Shown here: positions 57,782 through 64,000 of the stretch, piece by piece
How the letters are laid out: each line of letters starts with the position of its first letter
Position numbering within the stretch: the stretch's first letter is position 1
Origin: Novilysobacter selenitireducens
Lineage (GTDB): Bacteria; Pseudomonadota; Gammaproteobacteria; Xanthomonadales; Xanthomonadaceae
Length of the DNA: 64,000 nt
Reading direction: 5' to 3'
NCBI RefSeq assembly: GCF_020026895.1
Contig: NZ_JAINZW010000002.1
Span: 372,001 to 436,000 of the forward strand
Position numbers and translations under genes: made by a program
Notes under the pieces: model-generated
What the model saw: only the letters and a program-made list of their open reading frames with translations
The model's database searches: none
What the model was told of the DNA's origin: nothing

Positions 57782-60436
57782 ATGACCGATCAACTCACAT
57801 ACGCTAGGTTTTGGCGCTGTGCGCTCCAAGTCAATCCTGTTGGCTACAGCGGCACTTACAGAGGGGCCCATCATGGGTTTGACGAAGGCGACTACAACCA
57901 AGCTTTGCTCCAGAAGTGCCTCAAGCTTGGCATAACGGTTGTGGGCTTGGCCGACCACGGTAGCGTCGCTAGTGTTGATTCCTTGCGGCAAGAGTTGCAG
58001 CCACACGGGATTGTAGTGTTCCCCGGCTTTGAGATCGCGTCGAACGACAAGACGCACTACGTGTGTCTCTTCCCCGAGGACACAACGGTGCAGCAGCTTG
58101 AGCGCTACCTCGGAAATCTCAAACTGCATGACCCCGCAGACGGCATTCGGCCATCTCGCTTGAGTTCGGAAGAGCTGATCGAGGAAATAGATGTGCTCGG
58201 CGGGTTCATCTATGCGGCCCATTGCACACAGGAAAGCGGTCTCCTGAAAAACCGCCTGAACCACGTATGGAAGAACCCCAGACTGCGGGCCGCCCAGATT
58301 CCAGGGTCGATAGAGGACCTGACGGGAATCGAGAGCGACTTCTATCGCAAGGTGTTCTTGAACAAGGACGATAGCTACCGGCGTGAACGCCCTATGGCAG
58401 CGATCAATGCCAAGGATGTCGCCAAACCTGATGATTTGGATCAGCCGAGCGCAACGTGCTTCATCAAGATGACACGGCCAACTTTCGCTGCGTTCAAGGT
58501 TGCCTTCCTCGACCCCGGGTCGAGAATAAGGCTCCAATCGCAACAAACCCAAAGCCCGATTGGTAAGGTGGTACGCATGACTGTGGCCGGCGGCTATCTG
58601 GATGGCGTCCGGGTAGATTTTTCCGACCATCTCAATACCGTGATTGGTGGCCGCGGAACAGGTAAGTCAACCTTGCTCGAGTGCCTGCGCTTCGCCTTGG
58701 ACCTCCCACCCAAAGGCAAGCAGGCCGAGAAGCTCCACCAAGAAATCATCAAGGAGAATCTCGGCCGGTCAGCCGGCCGGGTTGACCTGACGGTGGTGTC
58801 CTCTGCCCAGAACGGCAAGCGATACAGCATTTCGCGTCGTTACGGCGAGCCGCCGATAGTGCGTGACATGGACGGCACTGTCTCCACGCTGCTCCCTTAC
58901 GACCTGCTGCCGGGCATCGACATTTATGGTCAGAACGAAATTTATGAGTTGGCTCAAGATGAAGCCAGCCGGGTGCAGTTGCTGGACCGATTTCTTCCAC
59001 GAGATGGGGAGTACGCGGCGAAGAGCGCCGCGGTGCATAAACGTTTGATTGAGAATCAGCAGAGTCTCACAAAGTCCCTGGACGGTCTTGACGAGCTCAA
59101 TGCGCAGGTTGAGCGCTTGCCCAAGCTGGAGGAGCAGCTTCGCGGCTTTGAAGATTTGGGGCTCAAGGAAAAGTTAGCTAAGACCTCATTGCTGGCGCGT
59201 GAGCGTGAGATGGCAAATACCGCTACCGACGGCATGCAGAGCTTTCAAGACGCGCTTTCGTTATTTCGCGGCAGCTTGCCCGACCTTTCCTTCATCAGCG
59301 ATGAGGCCACTGAGGAGCTGCCTGACGCTGCCCAGTTGCTCGCAATGCGAACGACGATTGATGTCCTCAAGAAAGAGTTCACCGAGCATATGACCGCCAT
59401 GCAGGCGTTGCTTGATGACAGAGCGGGACAGTTCGCGACGCAGTACGGAGCATGGCAGCAGGCCATACAGGGGCAGGATGCCGAGTTGGAGAAGGCACTT
59501 CGAACGTTGCCCACCACTGCTGGAAAGAGCGGACAAGAGGTCGGTGTTGCCTACCAGAAGTTGATGGAGGAGATCGAACGTATCAAGCCCATGAAATCGC
59601 GGGCGGCTAGACATGAACTTCAGCGCAACACCTTGCGTCAAGAGAGACGCAACTTGTTGGCCGAGTGGTCCGAATTGCGTGGTCAGCGCATACAGGCGTT
59701 ACAAAGGGCCGCAAAGAAGCTAAACAAACGGCTTGAGGGCAAGCTAAAGGTGGAGATTGTGCCGGAGGCTGATCGCACGCCGTTGAGGAATTTCCTACTT
59801 GAGTGCAAGTTAGAGGGCGTGGGTGAAAAGCGGCTTGCGTTTGTTGACGACGTCGAGTCGATCAGTCCGTTGTCGCTGGCCCAGTCGGTCGAAAAAGGAG
59901 CTGCTGAAATCCAGCGGACTTGGGGTGTCACCCAGAAGGTCGCCGAAGCACTCGCCAAGCTCCAATCGTCTCAGGTCATGGAGCTGGAGGCCTTGGAGTT
60001 GGATCATCGCGTAGACATTTTCTTGAATGTCACGCATGGTCAAGCAGAACCGGTTTTCCGTCCTCTCAACAAGCTTTCGACGGGCCAGCAGTGCACCGCA
60101 ATCCTGCACATGCTGCTACTTGAGAGCGTCGATCCCCTTCTGATGGATCAGCCGGAGGACAACTTGGACAACGCATTCATCGCGGATCGCATCGTCACGG
60201 AGCTGAGGGAGGCTAAGACCAGTCGGCAGTTCTTGTTCGCGACACACAACGCGAACATCCCGGTGTTCGGCGATGCCGAGTGGATTGGCGTGTTCACGGC
60301 CGCTCAGAATCAAGGGTGTCTCGGCCTGGAAGCGCAGGGTTCGATTGACGTTCCTTCGATTCGAGATCAGGTGGCCAGCATCCTTGAGGGTGGAAGGGAT
60401 GCATTTATCCAGCGCAAGGAAAAGTACGAGTTCTGA
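57782..60436 (+). CDS. trlF: TrlF-type ATPase: PHP-like domain plus SMC/AAA-like ATPase
   Basis: 884 residues. Residues 1-170 form a PHP-type phosphoesterase-like domain with GLADHGSVASVDSL, FPGFEIAS and YAAHCTQESG. The P-loop lies in VIGGRGTGKSTLLECLRFAL near 290, a coiled-coil middle at about 400-720, and the ABC-type signature KLSTGQQCTAILHMLLL plus Walker B VDPLLMDQPEDNLDNAFIADR near 770-795, followed by FATHNANIPVFGDAEW. This is the TrlF plan; the PHP part may act on nucleic acids or nucleotides. It starts 329 bases after the helicase and could have its own promoter. Confidence 0.88.
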   Translation: MTDQLTYARFWRCALQVNPVGYSGTYRGAHHGFDEGDYNQALLQKCLKLGITVVGLADHGSVASVDSLRQELQPHGIVVFPGFEIASNDKTHYVCLFPEDTTVQQLERYLGNLKLHDPADGIRPSRLSSEELIEEIDVLGGFIYAAHCTQESGLLKNRLNHVWKNPRLRAAQIPGSIEDLTGIESDFYRKVFLNKDDSYRRERPMAAINAKDVAKPDDLDQPSATCFIKMTRPTFAAFKVAFLDPGSRIRLQSQQTQSPIGKVVRMTVAGGYLDGVRVDFSDHLNTVIGGRGTGKSTLLECLRFALDLPPKGKQAEKLHQEIIKENLGRSAGRVDLTVVSSAQNGKRYSISRRYGEPPIVRDMDGTVSTLLPYDLLPGIDIYGQNEIYELAQDEASRVQLLDRFLPRDGEYAAKSAAVHKRLIENQQSLTKSLDGLDELNAQVERLPKLEEQLRGFEDLGLKEKLAKTSLLAREREMANTATDGMQSFQDALSLFRGSLPDLSFISDEATEELPDAAQLLAMRTTIDVLKKEFTEHMTAMQALLDDRAGQFATQYGAWQQAIQGQDAELEKALRTLPTTAGKSGQEVGVAYQKLMEEIERIKPMKSRAARHELQRNTLRQERRNLLAEWSELRGQRIQALQRAAKKLNKRLEGKLKVEIVPEADRTPLRNFLLECKLEGVGEKRLAFVDDVESISPLSLAQSVEKGAAEIQRTWGVTQKVAEALAKLQSSQVMELEALELDHRVDIFLNVTHGQAEPVFRPLNKLSTGQQCTAILHMLLLESVDPLLMDQPEDNLDNAFIADRIVTELREAKTSRQFLFATHNANIPVFGDAEWIGVFTAAQNQGCLGLEAQGSIDVPSIRDQVASILEGGRDAFIQRKEKYEF

Positions 60437-60885
60437 GCGTTTGGACGCGTTTTGGACGCCAGCTGCACAACTCGTCCCAATCGGCTTGACCGCCGCGAAG
60501 CACCGACGTTCGAACGGCCCCATGAACCACTCGCGACGCGTTGAGCTGCCCCATCGTGTGCGTTACGGATGCCGTAAGCAACATCGAGAATGGATTGCAT
60601 CGGTTCGACATCTAGAGGGCGGTGAAGCACTGCAAGGAGCAATGATTTCATCCCCGATCGCGCCCTCCCGGATGCCTGGCGGATTGTCATCCGTGCTGCT
60701 GAGGCGTCTTTACCGAAAGAATCTTAGGAACGCTCATGAAGCTGGATGTCATTCGTCCCCAAGGCACAGTGTCCATCCAACGTACAGGCCCCACTGCAGT
60801 CAAGGTGGTCAGGCGCTAGCATGGGGGTAAGGCCGCGTAACCCGCGTCGCCGGTTTGCAAGTAACCAACCACTGAAGGAATAACA
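60437..60885. other. intergenic region after TrlF gene
   Basis: 449 bases with no conserved gene. Contains a very short possible ORF at 60,736-60,819 and otherwise nothing recognisable; the long ORFs here are out-of-frame continuations of the TrlF gene. Confidence 0.45.
60736..60819 (+). CDS. possible 27-residue small ORF
   Basis: ATG preceded by AGGAA at good distance; the product starts MKLDVIRPQGTVSIQRTG and ends basic (KVVRR). No homology can be judged by eye. It sits in the long gap between the TrlF and DUF2188 genes and may be chance. Confidence 0.2.
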   Translation: MKLDVIRPQGTVSIQRTGPTAVKVVRR

Positions 60886-61131
60886 ATGGCTCGCACTTAC
60901 TACTACGTCGTCAACTCGGGTAACCAGTGGGAGATCAAATTCGACGAACAGGAGAACGGGACTAGGTTCCTCTACAACACTCAGGCCGAGGCAATCAGTG
61001 CTGCCGCCACAGCCGCCAGTACGAACTTTACGAAGAATGGACGCCCGTCAGGAGTCCGGATTCAGGCGCAGAACGGCCAGTGGCGGGACGAGCGCACCTA
61101 CGGTAACGACCCTTATCCTCCGCGGGGATGA
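60886..61131 (+). CDS. DUF2188 domain small protein
   Basis: 81 residues: MARTYYYVVNSGNQWEIKFDE at the N-terminus and NGQWRDERTYGNDPYPPRG at the end, the signature of DUF2188, whose members end in RTYG-x-DP-x-P. Function unknown; often found in mobile and stress-related regions. The ATG has GAAGGAATAACA immediately upstream, a strong ribosome site. Confidence 0.88.
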   Translation: MARTYYYVVNSGNQWEIKFDEQENGTRFLYNTQAEAISAAATAASTNFTKNGRPSGVRIQAQNGQWRDERTYGNDPYPPRG

Positions 61132-61456
61132 CTAGTAGGGAAAGCGACCCAACCACGCGATGACCTCGCGAGTGGCGCTGAAGTGGATCACTGGCGCCGG
61201 CGCGCCTTCTCGGTTCGCTCCGTTGGCGCCGCCGGCTGTCTGCTCCCGTATCAGCTCTGGGTTGTCTTAAGTGCCTTGCGCACGTAGCGCCAGTTTGGGT
61301 CGCTTGGATCGAGTGTGAGCGTAGGATCTGTCTCACGGCCGTCGAGCTTCGCTTGGAAAGTTCGGCCCGCGCATGTACCAACGGCGCGAGGTCTGCACCG
61401 GAGGCATCCAAAGTATTTCTTGACAGGGTGGCGACCTGGACTGAGGCTCGCCGCCC
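61132..61456. other. intergenic region between DUF2188 and H-NS-like genes
   Basis: 325 bases, mostly unremarkable; no gene supported. It should contain the promoter of the H-NS-like gene, whose start is preceded by GAGGCTCGCCGCCC only, so translation signals are weak. Confidence 0.4.
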
Positions 61457-61870
61457 ATGAAGATCGATGTCAGCGCGCTCAACCTGCGCGAGCTTGAAAC
61501 ACTCCTGGCCGCCGCCGAGCGTCGCAAGACGCTGATGGCGCGCCGTCGGCCTGTGGCAGTCGTCCGCAGAGAGCTGATCGCATTTGCCGCGTCTCATGGC
61601 TATCGGATCGGGGAACTCATTGATGTCAGGGCCCCAGTCCGTCCTGCCCGGCGCACCCTGGCAAACGCGCGTGCTCGTGTCGCGCCGAAGTACCGCGACC
61701 CAGCGAACAAGCGGCGCACCTGGTCCGGTCGTGGCCGGATGCCGCGCTGGCTGGCGGACCAGGTCAAGCGCGGTCACAGCGTCACCGACTTCCTGATCCC
61801 GGGCCTCGCCCGGCCCACCGCAAAGTCGAGCCGCCGGATCGGCCAGCGGACGGTGGTCAAGCGAAGCTGA
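61457..61870 (+). CDS. H-NS family nucleoid-associated protein
   Basis: 137 residues. An N-terminal coiled coil (LNLRELETLLAAAERRKTLMARR) is followed by a basic linker and the C-terminal DNA-binding motif KYRDPANKRRTWSGRGRMPRWL, then HSVTDFLI. H-NS proteins bind curved AT-rich DNA and silence foreign genes. Encoded at the right end of the island, it may silence the island in the host or act as a decoy of the host H-NS. The tail beyond the motif (residues 112-137) is basic and longer than usual. Confidence 0.88.
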   Translation: MKIDVSALNLRELETLLAAAERRKTLMARRRPVAVVRRELIAFAASHGYRIGELIDVRAPVRPARRTLANARARVAPKYRDPANKRRTWSGRGRMPRWLADQVKRGHSVTDFLIPGLARPTAKSSRRIGQRTVVKRS

Positions 61871-61929
61871 GTGCCGGCGTTCGCCCCGCGGGCTTCAGGA
61901 CGCCCTGCCGGCGGACATCCAAGGCCATT

Positions 61930-61984
61930 TATATCGAGTTTAGTGAGTTTATCGAAATCCGATAAGGTCGCTAAACTCGATATA
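61930..61984. repeat. 55-bp near-perfect dyad downstream of the H-NS-like gene
   Basis: Two 24-base arms (61,930-61,953 and 61,961-61,984) are complementary except at three positions, around a 7-base centre GAAATCC. The arms begin TATATCGAGTTTAG and end CTAAACTCGATATA, and the left arm also contains two direct GAGTTTA copies. It is AT-rich in an otherwise extremely GC-rich stretch and lacks a following T-run, so a terminator is unlikely. A recombination, origin or partition site is possible. Confidence 0.7.
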
Positions 61985-62174
61985 ACTCGCGTAGACGCCC
62001 GCCCCGGCAGCGTCTCCGGCGGTGCCCGTCGAAGGACGCCCCTCGCGTTGCGCGTGGGCGGCGCAGCCCTGGGACGTCCGGCCGCGGCGCCACCCCATTC
62101 CGAAGGCGGCCCTCCGAACGCCTGCCTCCGCGCGCCGTCGTCGGAGCGCGCGGACGGCCGCCCTACCCTCCGGT

Positions 62175-62207
62175 CTACCCGCGATAAGCCCCGCTTACCG
62201 CCGGTGG
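62175..62207. repeat. 33-bp dyad sharing the left arm of the kfrA-int dyad
   Basis: Left arm CTACCCGCGATAA is identical to that at 48,232; centre GCCCCGC; right arm TTACCGCCGGTGG, complementary to the left at 10 of 13 positions. It lies in a GC-rich non-coding stretch at the right end of the island, 13.9 kb from the first site. The rest of 61,871-62,243 shows no gene. Confidence 0.6.
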
Positions 62208-62243
62208 GGCCGGCCCCGTGCGCCGGCCGTCCGTTGGTTTCCT

Positions 62244-62591
62244 ATGCTCAGCCCCCGGGTTGACCTTTCCAGACTTATTGGAGATTGGAAACCGCTGGCA
62301 AGGGAGGTGAGCACGACGGCCAGCACCGGCAGCTCGGCCCCGGCAACGACAATCGAGGTCGCTGAGTCGGGGCCAGACGGCCCACGCCGGTCACCCGAGC
62401 TGGACCTGCTGATCAACGCCTTGTGCGGCGAACCGCCGGCGATGACCACGCACGAGCGCGGCGACTGGGGCGAGGGCCTGGGGCGCTATGGCGCGTGGGC
62501 CGCGGCCCACCGCCCGCCCCTGCGCGGGCGAGTCGGTCAGGCCGCTCACTCGGGTCAGCGGGCTGACCCGAGCGCTCTTCGATCGCGATGA
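62244..62591 (+). CDS. possible small hypothetical protein
   Basis: 115 residues from MLSPRVDLSRLIGDWKP; an internal GTG has GGGAGG directly before it and could be the real start. The C-terminal part, SPELDLLINALCGE then THERGDWGEGLGRYGAWAAA, looks like protein, but no family was recognised. It may be a fragment left at the island edge. Confidence 0.3.
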   Translation: MLSPRVDLSRLIGDWKPLAREVSTTASTGSSAPATTIEVAESGPDGPRRSPELDLLINALCGEPPAMTTHERGDWGEGLGRYGAWAAAHRPPLRGRVGQAAHSGQRADPSALRSR

Positions 62592-62695
62592 GGAACTAGT
62601 TGCGCAGCTTGATGAAGAGGCCGGCCGCCTGGCCGACGACGCGCTGCCCTGCTCCCAATAGCTCCACGGCCCCGGCACGACTCGCGAAGGCCAGC

Positions 62696-63170
62696 AAGCC
62701 ATTGGCGCTGGACGCCCTGCTGCCTCAGATCATCGAAGACCACCAGCACCTGACCGCGGGCAAGTCGCTGCAGTTGTGCCTGGCGCCGCTTTCACCCTGC
62801 AAGGTGATCACCACGCCGGGCGTCGTCCGCGCTGCCGTCGGGAACCTGCTTCGCAATGCCATAGAGAACAGCGACAACGGTCGCATCGACATTCGCCTGC
62901 AAGATGACGCCACCATTGTCATCCACAACCCCGGCCATGGCATCAGCCCCGCTCAGCGCGATTTACACACGCATGGCGCGTGTAGGTGCAGGTGGCGGTG
63001 ATTCGGGCATCGGGCTTGAGCTGATTTCACGGTTGTGCGAACACTCCGGCTGGCGTCTGGACCTGCAGACCGACTCCGATCGCGGAACCACCGCTGTTCT
63101 GCAGTTCACCCAGTGGCCACGGGGTCTGCAGGGAGATCGGAGCATCGAGGATGAAAGTGGTTTGTGGTGA
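62696..63170 (+). pseudogene. histidine kinase remnant with frameshift
   Basis: One frame reads PLALDALLPQIIEDHQHLTA, then GVVRAAVGNLLRNAIENSDNG and the HNPGHGISPAQR block: the N and G1 boxes of a HATPase domain. The sense continues from about 62,958 in another frame as IYTRMARVGAGGGDSGIGLE and LISRLCEHSGWRLDLQTDSD, the G2 box and C-terminal end. A single-base indel near 62,950-62,965 breaks the gene. Sensor, membrane and His-phosphorylation parts are missing upstream, so this is the 3' remnant of a kinase gene, probably truncated by the island. It lies beside a metal-transport gene. Confidence 0.8.
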
Positions 63171-63278
63171 TCCTGCTACATGAGCCCACTGGCTGAGAAA
63201 CACTGTGATTGGCAAGGACGTGGCGCCCTGCCGCCGGGTCCATCAGTGCCGCGTGGGATGCCTCCCGCTCCCTTCGGC

Positions 63279-64000
63279 TCACTCATGTGCGTGACCGCTA
63301 TCGCATGGATCAGACTCGATCTGCAACGTCGCATGCTCGATCGAGAAGCGATCGCGCAGCATGTCGGAAATCCGCTGGCGTAGCGCATCTGCGGAAATGC
63401 CCGGGTCCGCCGCAACCACGTGCACTGTCAGGACAGGCTCTTTCGACCCCAACGCCCAGGCGTGCAGGTCGTGGATCTCGGCGACGCCGGGGTGCTCCAG
63501 CAGCGCCCTTCGCACGCCCTCCAGGTCCAGCCCGGCGGGCACGCCCTGCATCAGGATCTGCCCGGCCTCGCGCAGCAGCGTCCAGGTCCGCGGCAACACC
63601 CACAGGCCGATGAGCACGGCGATGATCGGGTCGACGATCTGGTAGCCGGTGAACATGATGATGCCGGCACCCGCCAGCACGCCGACCGAGCCCAGCATGT
63701 CGGCCCAGACTTCCAGGTACGCGCCCTTGACGTTGAGGCTTTCGCCGCTGCCCGCCTTGAGCAGGCGCATCGATATCAGGTTGACCACCAACCCCAGGCT
63801 CGCCACCACCATCATGCCCGTCGAAGCGACCTCGGGCGGCTGCTGGAAACGTCGCACGGCCTCCCACAGGATGTAGCCGGCGACCAGGAACAGCAGGCCG
63901 CCGTTGATCATCGCGCCAATGGCTTCCATCCGCGCGTAGCCGTAGGTGCGCTTGGCGTCGGGCGGACGGCGCGAAAGCCGCACTGCCACCAGCGCGATGG
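63279..64000 (-). CDS. cation diffusion facilitator transporter, cut by the window end
   Basis: Metal/proton antiporter of the CDF (CzcD/ZitB) family; the N-terminus lies beyond base 64,000. The visible part starts inside the first half with PDAKRTYGYARMEAIGAMINGG and continues through TM segments (LLFLVAGYILWEA, MMVVASLGLVVNLIS). The second metal site reads YLEVWADMLGSVGVL, an E-x3-D form where ZitB has H-x3-D. The cytoplasmic C-terminal domain (EIHDLHAWALGSKEPVLTVHVV) follows and the protein ends DPCDSGHAHE. It is convergent with the kinase remnant; the exact metal cannot be told. Confidence 0.92.
   Translation of the reverse strand, partial: IALVAVRLSRRPPDAKRTYGYARMEAIGAMINGGLLFLVAGYILWEAVRRFQQPPEVASTGMMVVASLGLVVNLISMRLLKAGSGESLNVKGAYLEVWADMLGSVGVLAGAGIIMFTGYQIVDPIIAVLIGLWVLPRTWTLLREAGQILMQGVPAGLDLEGVRRALLEHPGVAEIHDLHAWALGSKEPVLTVHVVAADPGISADALRQRISDMLRDRFSIEHATLQIESDPCDSGHAHE

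Noticed and set aside
48232-62207. Simple attL/attR pair made by the tyrosine integrase
   Set aside because: The two sites share an arm but have different 7-base centres, which conservative recombination would not normally leave; kept only as an open possibility.
43433-63000. Second dif copy at the right end of the island
   Set aside because: No TTATGTTAA or CGCATAA-like arms were found between 62,000 and 63,300.

Overview
The window is GC-rich (high 60s percent by eye, a visual estimate) and looks like a chromosome of the family Lysobacteraceae/Xanthomonadaceae (Lysobacter/Luteimonas type). Support: methionine synthase split into two overlapping genes, a very long NAD-type glutamate dehydrogenase, a bacterial kynurenine/3-hydroxyanthranilate operon, a YtrA-type GntR/ABC operon, and short family-typical repeats (GTAGGAGCGGCTTCAGCC and GTCATCCCGGC types) between genes. 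No rRNA or tRNA gene was seen.

Bases 1-43,140 are ordinary chromosome. Minus strand 1-2,554 is a self-regulated ABC-2 operon (small exported protein, YtrA-like regulator, ATPase, permease). Then come an exported glutathione-peroxidase-like protein, two tandem FKBP prolyl isomerases, UDP-glucose dehydrogenase, SlyX, a DUF2058 protein, split metH with an ArsR-methyltransferase fusion upstream, an acyl-CoA dehydrogenase, the 1670-residue glutamate dehydrogenase, NAD kinase, a 5'-nucleotidase, a few secreted proteins and exonuclease I. Bases 26,406-34,565 (minus) carry kynurenine 3-monooxygenase, kynureninase, ACMS decarboxylase, 3-hydroxyanthranilate dioxygenase, a RidA-type deaminase, carbonic anhydrase, a small membrane protein, an aminomuconate-semialdehyde-type dehydrogenase and a divergent SDR: tryptophan breakdown through 3-hydroxyanthranilate. 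asnS, an IscA-like protein, a DUF885 peptidase and an envelope-sugar group (UDP-glucuronate epimerase-like, ArnT-like GT39, GT2, LpxB-N domain protein) follow.

At 43,157-43,184 there is a site that closely resembles a XerCD dif site, and gene content changes right after it. Bases 43,433 to about 62,600 are a genomic island: a decayed tyrosine-recombinase-like gene, an orphan TniQ protein, a KfrA-like/MbcA-like/unknown operon, a full tyrosine integrase, a DUF4062 protein with a partner, then a TerB-domain protein, a BrxD-like ATPase and an Lhr/BrxHI-like helicase in a tight operon, a TrlF-type PHP+SMC-like ATPase, a DUF2188 protein and an H-NS-type protein. Two 33-bp dyads with the same 13-base left arm sit at 48,232 and 62,175, bracketing the integrase-to-H-NS segment, and a 55-bp dyad lies at 61,930.

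The right flank has a frameshifted histidine-kinase remnant and a cation-diffusion-facilitator gene cut by the window end. The strongest candidate for an under-described system is the TerB/BrxD-like/BrxHI-like/TrlF set, which looks like a phage-defence module built from BREX accessory parts without the BREX methylase and phosphatase.
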